From: Zoogloea sp.
Lineage (GTDB): Bacteria > Pseudomonadota > Gammaproteobacteria > Burkholderiales > Rhodocyclaceae
Assembly (NCBI GenBank): GCA_016790385.1
Contig: JAEUNV010000201.1
Location: 1 to 13,165 of the forward strand
Direction: 5' to 3'
DNA: 13,165 nucleotides
Below are positions 1 through 7,130 of the stretch, piece by piece (within the stretch, counting starts at the first letter, position 1; every line of letters starts with the position of its first letter). The notes beneath the pieces were generated by a model. That model searched no databases. It was not told the DNA's origin and worked only from the letters and a program-made list of their open reading frames with translations. Made by a program: the position numbers and the translations under genes.

Positions 1-1
1 C

Positions 2-1060
2 TCCGCCCGGGCCCTCGAAGTGACCCAGTCCAAGAGCGTCAACGCCCTTTACGCCGCCAACCAGGGGTACGCCAGCGACGCCCTGCGGGTGGTGGATAGC
101 AAGCTCGATGCCGCCAACGATCTTGTCACCTACGTGCGTACCCGCGCAGTGGAAGCCGGCAACGGGGCGTATTCCAATTCCGAGCGGGCGGCCATTGCGT
201 CCGACATCTCCCAGCAGTTTTCCGCCCTCCAGTCCATCGCGAACAGTCAGGATTCCACCGGGGACTACGTGTTTTCCGGCTTTCGCAGCAACATCCAGCC
301 CTTCGTCGGCAGCATGGCCGGCGGCATCAGTTACCAGGGCGACCAGGGTGCGCGCAGCCTGCAGATTTCATCGTCGCGCAACCTGCCCATCACCAGCTCC
401 GGCGAAGAGATCTTCAACCGTATCCGGGCACCAAGCGGATCGGGGTTTGCCCTGTCGACCGCCGCCAACACCGGCACCGCCCTGGTGTCGGGGGCCAGCC
501 TGTCCGGCTATAACGGCCACACCTATGCCATCAATGTGAGTGCCGGCCCCACCTATCAGGTCTTCGATTCCACGGCCGATCCGGCGCATGCGTCGCCGAT
601 CACGCCGACAGTCACCACCAGCGGCAGCGACACGACCCTGAGCTTCGGCGGTGTCAGCATGACCCTGACGGGTACGCCGGCGGCCGGTGACAGCTATTCC
701 CTGTCCACCGTGGCCAGCACTTTCGATGTTCTGGGCAACTTCGCCAACGCCCTCAACTCGGGCAACGACAAGGTCAATCGCTTTGCCGTCACCCAGACCA
801 TTGCGGGCATGGATGCCTCCCAGGAAAGCATCAACCAGGTGCGCTCGGGGGTCGGTTCGCGCATGGTCGAGGTCGAGACCCAGCAGAACATCAATGGCGA
901 TCTGGATCTGCAATACGCCGAAACCCTGTCGCGTCTCCAGGATGCCGACTACGCCGAAGTGGTCAGCAATCTGACCCAGCAGCAGACCTACCTTCAGGCG
1001 GCCCAGCAAAGCTTCATGCGCGTCAGCAACCTGTCCCTGTTCAACTATCTCGGCAATTGA
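2..1060 (+). CDS. flgL: Flagellar hook-associated protein 3 (hook-filament junction protein), 5'-truncated
   Basis: FlgL is one of the two junction proteins (with FlgK) that join the flagellar hook to the filament; it is exported by the flagellar type III system and assembles outside the cell. The reading frame is open from base 2 and the first residues (SARALEVTQSKSVN) already lie inside the conserved N-terminal helix, so the true start is upstream of the window and the GTG at 20 is not the start. The C-terminal coiled-coil helix is intact (YAETLSRLQDADYAEVVSNL) and ends with the typical RVSNLSLFNYL tail. The middle part is rich in Gly, Ser and Thr and forms the variable exposed domain. FlgK and other flagellar genes would be expected just upstream. 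The family assignment is secure; only the missing N-terminus cannot be described. Confidence 0.93.
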   Translation, partial: SARALEVTQSKSVNALYAANQGYASDALRVVDSKLDAANDLVTYVRTRAVEAGNGAYSNSERAAIASDISQQFSALQSIANSQDSTGDYVFSGFRSNIQPFVGSMAGGISYQGDQGARSLQISSSRNLPITSSGEEIFNRIRAPSGSGFALSTAANTGTALVSGASLSGYNGHTYAINVSAGPTYQVFDSTADPAHASPITPTVTTSGSDTTLSFGGVSMTLTGTPAAGDSYSLSTVASTFDVLGNFANALNSGNDKVNRFAVTQTIAGMDASQESINQVRSGVGSRMVEVETQQNINGDLDLQYAETLSRLQDADYAEVVSNLTQQQTYLQAAQQSFMRVSNLSLFNYLGN

Positions 1061-1063
1061 TCC

Positions 1064-1537
1064 GTGGCCCTTCCCCGCGCCCTGCGTCTTCCCGTCATGA
1101 TGTTCGTGGCGAGCGTGCCGGCGGCCTGCGGCACCCTCGGCGAGCCTCCTCACGACTGGCTGCTGCTGCCCACCGCCGCAGTGGTGGCGCTTGACAATGG
1201 CTACCTCAAGATTCCGGCCGCGGCCGCCGCGGTGGCTGTCTATGCGCTGGTGGACCCGCTGGCGCCCAACTGGTCCATCCAGGAGGCCCGCTTTGGGGAA
1301 GAGCGTTATCGAATCGTCCTGCGCATGAAATCCCTGCACACCGGGGGTGACGGAGAGGCCCGCCAGGTCTTCGCCCGGCGGGCGGCCCAGCTGGGCAGTC
1401 AGCCGGGTTTTGCCGGCTACGAGGTGACCGCCTGGGAGGAAGGGATAGAGAGCAACCGCCCCATCTCCCAGCGTGTGGCACTGGGAGAGATCCGCCTGCA
1501 TCGCCTGCCCTCGCCGGTGGCCGCGGCGCAGCCTTGA
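1064..1537 (+). CDS. Hypothetical small exported protein, possible lipoprotein
   Basis: I do not recognise a named family. The 157-residue protein would start at a GTG three bases after the flgL stop, so it is probably translated by coupling; no clear Shine-Dalgarno is visible. Its N-terminus has basic residues, a short hydrophobic run (LPVMMFVASVPAA) and Cys22, which resembles a lipoprotein signal. However, the residue three before the cysteine is proline, so the lipobox is imperfect. A second hydrophobic stretch (about residues 33-63, Ala/Val-rich, ending VYALVDPLAPNW) is followed by a soluble, charged region of about 90 residues with a RIVLRMKSLHTGGDGEARQVF segment. An internal ATG at 1097 would leave too short a signal, so the GTG start is preferred. 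Its position behind flgL suggests co-transcription but does not prove a flagellar role. Confidence 0.6.
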   Translation: MALPRALRLPVMMFVASVPAACGTLGEPPHDWLLLPTAAVVALDNGYLKIPAAAAAVAVYALVDPLAPNWSIQEARFGEERYRIVLRMKSLHTGGDGEARQVFARRAAQLGSQPGFAGYEVTAWEEGIESNRPISQRVALGEIRLHRLPSPVAAAQP

Positions 1538-1630
1538 ACCGGCGTGGGCACTGCCTGCAAGCGTCTCTGAGCCTTGCCCTGACGGGCCGAGTTTCGTAAG
1601 GTGCGCGCTTCAACTGCCGGATTTGAATCT

Positions 1631-1933
1631 ATGGACCGCATGACCGAACGTCGCAGAGAGCGCCGCATTCCACTCGGCTGCAAAGTGGGCATCAAGCTCA
1701 CCGGTGGCGGGGCGCCCGTTGTTGGCGACTGTATCGAACTGGGCGTGGGCGGGATGACCATCCATTCCACCCATGTCCCGCGCATGGATGAAGTCTTCGA
1801 GGTGGCGGTGCTGCCGCCCGAGCATGGCGGTCCTTTCATGCCCTTGCATGCCCGGGTGAGGGTGCGCCGTTGCCACGGCCTGGACGGAGGCCTCTACGAG
1901 ATGGGGGTCGAGATCGTCGACATCATCCGTTGA
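1631..1933 (+). CDS. Small PilZ-domain protein (putative cyclic-di-GMP receptor)
   Basis: PilZ domains bind the second messenger cyclic di-GMP and often act on motility. This is a single-domain protein of about 100 residues. The N-terminus carries the arginine motif (RRRERR, containing RxxxR), then a beta-rich body, then the place of the second motif. The family usually has (D/N)xSxxG there, but here it reads ELGVGG, so the acidic position is Glu and the serine is Gly. The end (GLYEMGVEIVDI) is typical of the last PilZ strand. The frame is open back to a GTG at 1601, but ATG 1631 or 1640 places the arginine motif at the N-terminus as is usual; neither has a strong ribosome site. It follows flagellar genes, which fits a motility role. 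Domain call good; ligand binding uncertain because of the altered second motif. Confidence 0.78.
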   Translation: MDRMTERRRERRIPLGCKVGIKLTGGGAPVVGDCIELGVGGMTIHSTHVPRMDEVFEVAVLPPEHGGPFMPLHARVRVRRCHGLDGGLYEMGVEIVDIIR

Positions 1934-1940
1934 AAGCCCA

Positions 1941-1970
1941 CGTCCCGCCCGCGCTAGGCGGGTCGGGACG
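1941..1970. terminator. Hairpin between convergent genes, possible bidirectional terminator
   Basis: A strong GC stem (CGTCCCGCCCGC at 1941-1952 with GCGGGTCGGGACG at 1958-1970, one bulged T) has a 5-nt loop. It lies between the stop of the PilZ gene and the stop of the CoA-transferase gene, which converge. No long T-tract follows on either strand (only TTT on the minus side), so it may stop transcription weakly or protect 3' ends. Confidence 0.5.
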
Positions 1971-1977
1971 GCCGGTT

Positions 1978-3960
1978 TCAGGGCTTGTCGGTCAGCGCAT
2001 ACAGGTTTGGTGTTTGCGCGTTGCGGCTGAAGGCCGCCGCCAGTTGCAGACGCACATGGGTGCTTGAGGTGTGGCGGGTGACCGCGTTGTAGTGGCGCTC
2101 CACCAAACCCTTCACCATTTTGGCATAGGCATCCTCCATGTCCGGGGCGATGCGGAAGCGGTCATAGTTGATGATCGCGTCCACCCGATGTCCGATCGCG
2201 TCTAGCCTTTCATCGACAGCCCGTTCCACCGCATCGATGTCGCCCTGATCGCGGATCTCCAGCCCCTCGAAATTCACGAAGAACAGGCGGCCCGTCGGGT
2301 CGAAGGAAAAGCGCTCCGCCAGCGGTATGGCGAGCAGATCCTGGCGCAGGTGCATGGGTTCGTCGGCGAAGATGCGGGGGTCCATCAGCCGGGGGGGCTG
2401 GGGCATGTGTGGTCGGAAGGCCATGCGGGCGAGGATGTCCCTTTCGATGTCGATGCCGGGGGCCACCTCGATCAGCTCCAGGCCTTCCGGCACCAGGCTG
2501 AACACGCAACGTTCGGTGATGTAAAGCACCGGCGTGCCTCGGCGGATGGCCTGGGGGCCGCTGAAGGTGCGGTGCTCCACCTCGTTCACGAACTTGGACG
2601 ACTGGCCGTCATTGACGATGGCCAGCTTCCCTGCCTCCAGGACGATTTCCAGGTTGCCCGCCGTGAAGGTGCCGACGAACACCACCTTCTTGGCATTCTG
2701 GCTGATGTTGATGAAGCCTCCGGCCCCGGCCAGGCGTGGCCCGAAGCGGGACACGTTGAGGTTGCCCTGGCGGTCCGCCTGGGCAAGGCCGAGAAAGGCC
2801 ATGTCGAGGCCACCGCCGTCATAGAAGTCAAACTGGCTGGGCTGATCGATGACCGCCTGGGTATTCACCGCGGCGCCAAAATTCAGCCCCCCGGCCGGCA
2901 CCCCGCCGATCACGCCCGGTTCGGCGGTCATGGTGATCAGGTCGATGACCTTCTCCTCGGCAGCTACTGCGGCGATGCCTTCGGGCATGCCGATACCCAG
3001 GTTTACCACCGCGTTGGCGCGCAGTTCGAGGGCGGCCCGCCGGGCGATGATCTTGCGTTCGCTCATGCCCATCGGGGGGATGGCCGACATGGGCACCCGC
3101 AGCTCTCCGGAGAAGGCCGGGCTGTAGTTTTCGATGAAGGTTTGCATGTGGTAGTCGGGCTTTTCGGCCACCACCACGCAGTTCACGAAAATGCCGGGGA
3201 TCTTGACCTGGCGGGGGCTCAGGCTTCCCCGCTCGGCAATCCGCTCCACCTGGGCAATCACGATGCCGCCGCTGTTGTGGGCGGCCATGGCGATGGCCAG
3301 GGCTTCGAGGGTCAGGGCCTCCTTTTCCATGGTGATGTTGCCATCCGCGTCGGCGGTGGTGCCGCGGATGATGCCCACGTGGATGGGGAAGGCCTTGTAG
3401 AAGAGGTATTCCTCGCCGTCGATCTCCATGATCCGCACGATGTCCGTGGTGGTGCGGGCATTGAGCTTGCCGCCGCCGAAGCGGGGGTCCACGAAGGTGC
3501 CCAGGCCCACCCGGGTGAGGGTGCCAGGCTTGCCAGCGGCAATATCGCGGAACAGGTGGGAGATCACGCCCTGGGGCAGGTTCCAGGCCTCGATGCGGTC
3601 CGCCACCGCCAGTTGCTGCAATCGCGGTACCAGACCCCAGTGGCCGCCGATCACGCGGGCCACCAGGCCGTCGTGGCCAAGGTGGTTGAGGCCGCGCTCC
3701 TTGCCGTCCCCCTGGCCCGCCGCGTAAACCAGGGTCAGGTTGGCCGGGCCGTCCGGCCCGGGGGCTTCGGCGGCCTGGTTTTCCAGGTAAAGGGACTCAA
3801 GGGCGACGGCGATGTTCTCGGGAAAGCCGATACCCACAAAGCCACCGGTCGCCACGGTGCTGCCCGGGCGGATCAACTGTACGGCTTCGCGGGCCGAGAC
3901 AATCTTGCCGTTGCCATCGCCCGGAAGGGCGCTGGCGAGGGCGGAAGGGATGTTGTTCAT
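1978..3960 (-). CDS. Acyl-CoA:acetate/3-ketoacid-type CoA-transferase with C-terminal extension
   Basis: Family I CoA-transferase with both halves in one chain (YdiF/propionate CoA-transferase type). It moves CoA from an acyl-CoA donor to a free carboxylic acid through a glutamyl-CoA intermediate, in the cytoplasm. The alpha-like half (about residues 19-293) starts with a [10 protein letters not shown] loop. The beta-like half (about 300-520) carries [10 protein letters not shown], with the likely catalytic Glu near residue 347, and later GAGGFINIS. Known YdiF/Pct enzymes are about 520-540 residues; this one has about 138 more (roughly 523-660), not recognised by me. ATG at 3960 is chosen over an upstream GTG at 3966 because AAAGGAG lies 5 nt before the ATG and overlaps the GTG. 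It is the second gene after the permease (32-nt gap), so it probably shares the sigma-54 promoter. The exact acid is not shown by the sequence. Confidence 0.87.
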   Translation of the reverse strand: MNNIPSALASALPGDGNGKIVSAREAVQLIRPGSTVATGGFVGIGFPENIAVALESLYLENQAAEAPGPDGPANLTLVYAAGQGDGKERGLNHLGHDGLVARVIGGHWGLVPRLQQLAVADRIEAWNLPQGVISHLFRDIAAGKPGTLTRVGLGTFVDPRFGGGKLNARTTTDIVRIMEIDGEEYLFYKAFPIHVGIIRGTTADADGNITMEKEALTLEALAIAMAAHNSGGIVIAQVERIAERGSLSPRQVKIPGIFVNCVVVAEKPDYHMQTFIENYSPAFSGELRVPMSAIPPMGMSERKIIARRAALELRANAVVNLGIGMPEGIAAVAAEEKVIDLITMTAEPGVIGGVPAGGLNFGAAVNTQAVIDQPSQFDFYDGGGLDMAFLGLAQADRQGNLNVSRFGPRLAGAGGFINISQNAKKVVFVGTFTAGNLEIVLEAGKLAIVNDGQSSKFVNEVEHRTFSGPQAIRRGTPVLYITERCVFSLVPEGLELIEVAPGIDIERDILARMAFRPHMPQPPRLMDPRIFADEPMHLRQDLLAIPLAERFSFDPTGRLFFVNFEGLEIRDQGDIDAVERAVDERLDAIGHRVDAIINYDRFRIAPDMEDAYAKMVKGLVERHYNAVTRHTSSTHVRLQLAAAFSRNAQTPNLYALTDKP

Positions 3961-3965
3961 GCTCA

Positions 3966-3972
3966 CTCCTTT
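3966..3972 (-). promoter_or_regulatory. Shine-Dalgarno of the CoA-transferase gene
   Basis: AAAGGAG on the minus strand, 5 nt before ATG 3960. It overlaps the alternative GTG at 3966 and so decides for the ATG. Confidence 0.75.
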
Positions 3973-3992
3973 CTTGCCAACGTGTCCGCGGC

Positions 3993-5393
3993 TCAGACGA
4001 GGCCGGTGGCGTAGTAGGTGGCGATCACGAAGAAGACCGCGCTGGTTTTGATCAGGGTGATGGCGAAGATGTCCTTGTAGGCCACCTTGTGGGTCAGGCC
4101 GGTGACGGCCAGCAAGGTGATGACCGCGCCGTTGTGAGGCAGCGTATCCATGCCGCCGGAGGCCATCGAGGCCACCCGGTGCAGCACTTCAAGGGGGATG
4201 CCCACCGCGTTGGCGGCGTTGATGAAGGTTTCCGACATGGCGGCCAGGGCGATCCCCATGCCACCCGATGCCGAACCGGTGATACCCGCCAGCGTCGTGA
4301 CGGTGATGGCTTCGTTGACCAGCGGATTGGGGATCACCTTGAGGGCGTCGGCTACCACCAGGAAGCCGGGCAGGGCCGCGATGACAGCACCGAAGCCATA
4401 CTCGGACGCGGTGTTCATGGATGCCAGCAGGGCGCCGCCCACGGCCGCCTTGGTGCCCTCCGCGAAGCGCGCGGCGACGGTGCGCCAGGCGAACACCATC
4501 ACGGTCAGGATGCCCACCAGCAGGGCGCCTTCCACGGCCCAGATGGCGGCGATCTTGGAGACATCCTGCACAACCGGGGCGGCCTTGCCGATTACCGCGG
4601 GAACGAAGGAATGGCTCTTGCCGTAGATCTGCGGGATGAGGTCGGTGAACAGTTTGTTGGTGATACCCACCAGGACGAGGGGAAGGATGGCCAGGACGGG
4701 ATTGGCCAGCTTTTCCCTGTCATCGAAGGGTTCCGGCTCATTGACCAGCTCGGTGCCATAGCCTTCGCCTGCGGCTTTGGCGCTGCGACGACGCCATTCC
4801 AGGTAAGCCATGCCGGCCAGGAAGATGAAGATGGAGCCCAGCACGCCCAGGGTAGGCGCGGCATAGATGTTGGTCTTGAAGAAGGTGGTCGGGATCACGT
4901 TCTGGATCTGCGGGGTGCCCGGCAGGGAGTCCATCGTGAAGGAGAAGGCGCCCAGGGCGATGGTGCCGGGGATGAGGCGCTTGGGAATGCCGCCCTGGCG
5001 GAACATCTCGGCCGCAAACGGATAGACGGCGAAGACGACCACAAACAGCGACACGCCGCCGTAAGTCAGAACGGCGCAGACCAGCACGATGGAGAGCATC
5101 GCGCGTTCTGCCCCGACCAGGCGTATCACCGACGAGACGATGGCCTTCGAAAAGCCCGAAAGCTCAATCACCTTGCCGAAGATGGCGCCGAGCAGAAAGA
5201 CCGGGAAGTAGTTTTTGACGAAGCCGACCATCTTGTCCATGAACAGGCCGGTAAACATGGGCGCAACGAGGGTCGGGTCGGTGAAGAGCACGGCACCCAG
5301 CGCGGCAACGGGTGCGAACAGGATGACGCTGTAGCCTCGATATGCGATGAACATCAGGAAGCATAGTGAGGCGAGTACGATCAGGAACGACAT
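3993..5393 (-). CDS. GntP-family organic acid permease
   Basis: Inner-membrane transporter of the gluconate/GntP superfamily, 466 residues, with about 12 hydrophobic segments. Sequence marks include the early segment [20 protein letters not shown], the PGTPQIQN motif near residue 160, the Gly/Ser-rich [13 protein letters not shown] region and the [14 protein letters not shown] motif near residue 410. Members beside CoA-transferases in betaproteobacteria are often annotated as D-beta-hydroxybutyrate or short hydroxy-acid permeases. That substrate is plausible but not proven here. The start at 5393 is chosen because a perfect GGAGGAG lies 6 nt upstream; the in-frame ATG at 5408 runs directly into that ribosome site and would lie only about 13 nt from the predicted transcript start. 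The gene is first in a two-gene operon with the CoA-transferase and follows a sigma-54 promoter and its likely activator gene. Confidence 0.88.
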   Translation of the reverse strand: MSFLIVLASLCFLMFIAYRGYSVILFAPVAALGAVLFTDPTLVAPMFTGLFMDKMVGFVKNYFPVFLLGAIFGKVIELSGFSKAIVSSVIRLVGAERAMLSIVLVCAVLTYGGVSLFVVVFAVYPFAAEMFRQGGIPKRLIPGTIALGAFSFTMDSLPGTPQIQNVIPTTFFKTNIYAAPTLGVLGSIFIFLAGMAYLEWRRRSAKAAGEGYGTELVNEPEPFDDREKLANPVLAILPLVLVGITNKLFTDLIPQIYGKSHSFVPAVIGKAAPVVQDVSKIAAIWAVEGALLVGILTVMVFAWRTVAARFAEGTKAAVGGALLASMNTASEYGFGAVIAALPGFLVVADALKVIPNPLVNEAITVTTLAGITGSASGGMGIALAAMSETFINAANAVGIPLEVLHRVASMASGGMDTLPHNGAVITLLAVTGLTHKVAYKDIFAITLIKTSAVFFVIATYYATGLV

Positions 5394-5399
5394 GGTTTT

Positions 5400-5406
5400 C
5401 TCCTCC
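5400..5406 (-). promoter_or_regulatory. Strong Shine-Dalgarno of the permease gene
   Basis: GGAGGAG on the minus strand, 6 nt before ATG 5393. It is formed partly by the upstream in-frame ATGGAGG, which argues against the ATG at 5408 being the start. Confidence 0.85.
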
Positions 5407-5430
5407 ATAGAATGTTTGCGGAGAAAACCA

Positions 5431-5447
5431 GGGCAGGTTCCGTGCCA
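5431..5447 (-). promoter_or_regulatory. Sigma-54 (-24/-12) promoter of the permease/CoA-transferase operon
   Basis: On the minus strand the sequence reads TGGCACGGAACCTGCCC. It matches the sigma-54 consensus TGGCAC-N5-TTGC with one change (CTGC for TTGC). The invariant GG (5446-5445) and GC (5434-5433) are separated by exactly 10 nt. The expected transcript start is near 5421, giving a leader of about 28 nt before the permease ATG. A sigma-54 activator is encoded directly upstream. Confidence 0.8.
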
Positions 5448-5487
5448 AAATATTTCTTATTGATTTATAAGCGATTTGTTTGTTTGC
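5448..5487. promoter_or_regulatory. AT-rich spacer, possible bending site
   Basis: This 40-bp tract is strikingly AT-rich within very GC-rich DNA and lies between the sigma-54 promoter and the inverted repeats. Sigma-54 promoters commonly have an IHF site at this position. A half-match (ATCAA on the minus strand) is present but the downstream TTR part of the IHF consensus is not, so IHF binding is only a guess. Confidence 0.35.
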
Positions 5488-5520
5488 GCACGGTGGCCGT
5501 GCCTCGATTGCCTGACAGGG

Positions 5521-5570
5521 TGTCCGGACGGGCGGACAGTGCGGGCGCCACCGTGGGCCCGCACTGTCCG
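5521..5570. promoter_or_regulatory. Nested inverted repeats, likely upstream activator sites
   Basis: Two dyads share one half-site. The first is TGTCCG-N6-CGGACA (5521-5538). The second is a perfect 14-bp inverted repeat, CGGACAGTGCGGGC (5533-5546) with GCCCGCACTGTCCG (5557-5570), loop 10 nt. Their centres lie about 108 and 131 bp upstream of the predicted sigma-54 transcript start, a normal distance for enhancer sites. The longer dyad also ends just behind the activator gene and could form an mRNA 3' hairpin, but no T-run follows, so an intrinsic terminator is less likely. Confidence 0.55.
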
Positions 5571-5574
5571 GTGT

Positions 5575-6999
5575 TCAGGGCGTGCTGCCGCTGATGCCCA
5601 GGGCGCTGATCTTCTCGTAAAGGGAGGCGCGGGAGATGCCCAGGCTGCGGGCCGCCTGGGCCTTGTTGCCAGCGGCTGCCGCGATGGCCGCCAGAATGGC
5701 TTCCCGCTCGGCGTTCTGGTGGACCGCCTCCAGGGTGCGCGCACGGCCGCCCGCCGCCGAGGCGTGATCGCTGTCGAGGCCGGGCAGGATGCGCGCAAAG
5801 TCGCCCCGTTCAAGGGTGTCCGCATCCGACATGAGGAGTGCCCGCTCGATCACGTTGGACAACTCGCGCACATTGCCGGGCCAGTTATAGCGGGCCAGAT
5901 AGGCGAGGGCTGCCGGTGCGAGGCTGCGGGGGGGTTCGCCAAGGCGTCGCGCCACCGTGTCCGCCAGGGATTCAGCGATGATCCGCAGGTCGTCCAGACG
6001 TTCGCGCAGGGGCGGAACGTCGAGGGTCATCACGTTGAGGCGGTAGAACAGGTCGGCCCGGAAGCGCCCTGCCGCCACTTCCTCGTGGAGCTTTCGACTG
6101 GTGGCCGCAATGATGCGCACGTCCACGCTGATCAGGCGATTGGAGCCGACGGCCTCGATCTCCTTTTCCTGGAGGGCGCGCAGGAGCTTGGCCTGCAAGG
6201 CTGGAGACATGTCTCCGATCTCGTCCAGAAAAAGCGTGCCGCCCTGGGCCAGCTCAAACTTGCCGGTGCGGCCCTTGCGGTCGGCTCCCGTGTAGGCGCC
6301 GGGGGCTACCCCGAAGAATTCGGCTTCGAGCAGGGATTCGGGAATGGCTGCGATGTTGACCGCAACGAAGGGTGCGGCGGCCCGCGGGCTGGCGGAGTGG
6401 ATGGCCTGGGCCAGCAGTTCCTTGCCGGTTCCCGTTTCACCGATGATGAGCACCGGCGAGCTGGATCGCGCCGCGCGCCGTGCCTGGTCCTTCACGTCGA
6501 TGCACGCCGGGCTTGCACCGACGAAGCTGGCGAAGGTGTATTTGGTGCGGCGCGCCTCGTCGAGCTTGCGGCGGGTGTCGTCGAGCTCGTTACGCAGACT
6601 CTGGAAACGCGACACGATGGGGGCCAGCCGTCGCGGGTCGTCAAAGATCACCACCCCGAAACCGCCGATGATCTCGCCGGTTTCGTCGCGAACGGGCAGG
6701 CGCATCACCACGAAGGAGTCTCGACCGAACTCCATGATGTCGAGCATGATGGGCTGGCCGGAGGTGACCACGCTGCGCATCTGGCTGTTGGGGATCACCT
6801 CTTCCACGGGCTTTCCGATGGCCTCGGCCGGGTCGGAAAAGCCGAGGTGGCGCGGGTATTGTTCGTTCATCCAGACGATGCGGGCGTCCCGGTCGACGAT
6901 GAGCAGGCCTTCGGACAGCTCGGAAAAGGCGCTGAGCAGGGTATCCATGACGCGCTGGCGTATGCGCTCCGCCTTTGCGGAGAAGAAATCTGAGGGCAT
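5575..6999 (-). CDS. Sigma-54-dependent transcriptional activator with PAS sensor domain
   Basis: NtrC-class enhancer-binding protein, 474 residues. An N-terminal PAS-like sensor (about 15-125) is followed by a helical linker rich in Arg/Asp (about 128-155). The AAA+ domain carries Walker A GETGTGKE (187-194), the sigma-54 contact loop GAYTGA (234-239, the common Tyr variant of GAFTGA), Walker B GGTLFLDEIGD (253-263) and WPGNVREL (373-380). A Fis-type helix-turn-helix (about 445-468, NKAQAARSLGISRASLYEKI) closes the protein. It has no phosphorylatable receiver domain, so the signal is probably a ligand bound by the PAS domain. ATG 6999 has AGAGG 9 nt upstream. It lies upstream of, and on the same strand as, a sigma-54 promoter driving permease and CoA-transferase genes, which are its likely targets. 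Family and mechanism are secure; the ligand is unknown. Confidence 0.93.
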   Translation of the reverse strand: MPSDFFSAKAERIRQRVMDTLLSAFSELSEGLLIVDRDARIVWMNEQYPRHLGFSDPAEAIGKPVEEVIPNSQMRSVVTSGQPIMLDIMEFGRDSFVVMRLPVRDETGEIIGGFGVVIFDDPRRLAPIVSRFQSLRNELDDTRRKLDEARRTKYTFASFVGASPACIDVKDQARRAARSSSPVLIIGETGTGKELLAQAIHSASPRAAAPFVAVNIAAIPESLLEAEFFGVAPGAYTGADRKGRTGKFELAQGGTLFLDEIGDMSPALQAKLLRALQEKEIEAVGSNRLISVDVRIIAATSRKLHEEVAAGRFRADLFYRLNVMTLDVPPLRERLDDLRIIAESLADTVARRLGEPPRSLAPAALAYLARYNWPGNVRELSNVIERALLMSDADTLERGDFARILPGLDSDHASAAGGRARTLEAVHQNAEREAILAAIAAAAGNKAQAARSLGISRASLYEKISALGISGSTP

Positions 7000-7024
7000 T
7001 CTTTTCGGCCTCTTTGTGTGGGAT

Positions 7025-7040
7025 GCAGGTGGCGACCTGC
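7025..7040. repeat. Perfect inverted repeat in the activator leader
   Basis: GCAGGT (7025-7030) and ACCTGC (7035-7040) with a 4-nt loop, 25 nt upstream of the activator start codon. It could be a leader hairpin or an operator; no other support. I saw no convincing sigma-70 promoter in 7000-7104. Confidence 0.3.
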
Positions 7041-7104
7041 TCCTCGGTGTGGCGATCGGATCAGTACTAGAGAATAGCTCAGGCAGGTATTAAGGAAAGT
7101 GAGT

Positions 7105-7130
7105 GCTTACCGCAATGTTGCGCGGTGAGC
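7105..7130 (-). terminator. Hairpin directly after the LysR gene
   Basis: GCTTACCGC (7105-7113) and GCGGTGAGC (7122-7130) form a 9-position stem with one mismatch on the minus-strand RNA and an 8-nt loop. It starts at the base after the LysR stop codon. There is no clear T-run, so termination is only possible. Confidence 0.4.

Noticed and set aside
368..1501. Open frame on the minus strand across flgL and the hypothetical gene
   Set aside because: Gly/Arg/His-rich and antisense to flgL, which is clearly real.
2350..4014. Long open frame on the plus strand opposite the CoA-transferase
   Set aside because: Its product is His/Gly/Asp-rich without family features, and the opposite strand has an unmistakable enzyme. 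It is a GC-codon shadow.
4089..5366. Long open frame on the plus strand opposite the permease
   Set aside because: Low-complexity, His/Gly/Asp-rich translation; the minus-strand frame is a clear membrane transporter with a strong ribosome site.
5533..5570. Standard intrinsic terminator of the activator gene
   Set aside because: The stem is perfect but is followed by GC-rich sequence on the minus strand, with no T-run.
5476..6993. Long open frame on the plus strand opposite the sigma-54 activator
   Set aside because: It mirrors the activator gene over its whole length and has no domain features; the activator has all AAA+ motifs.
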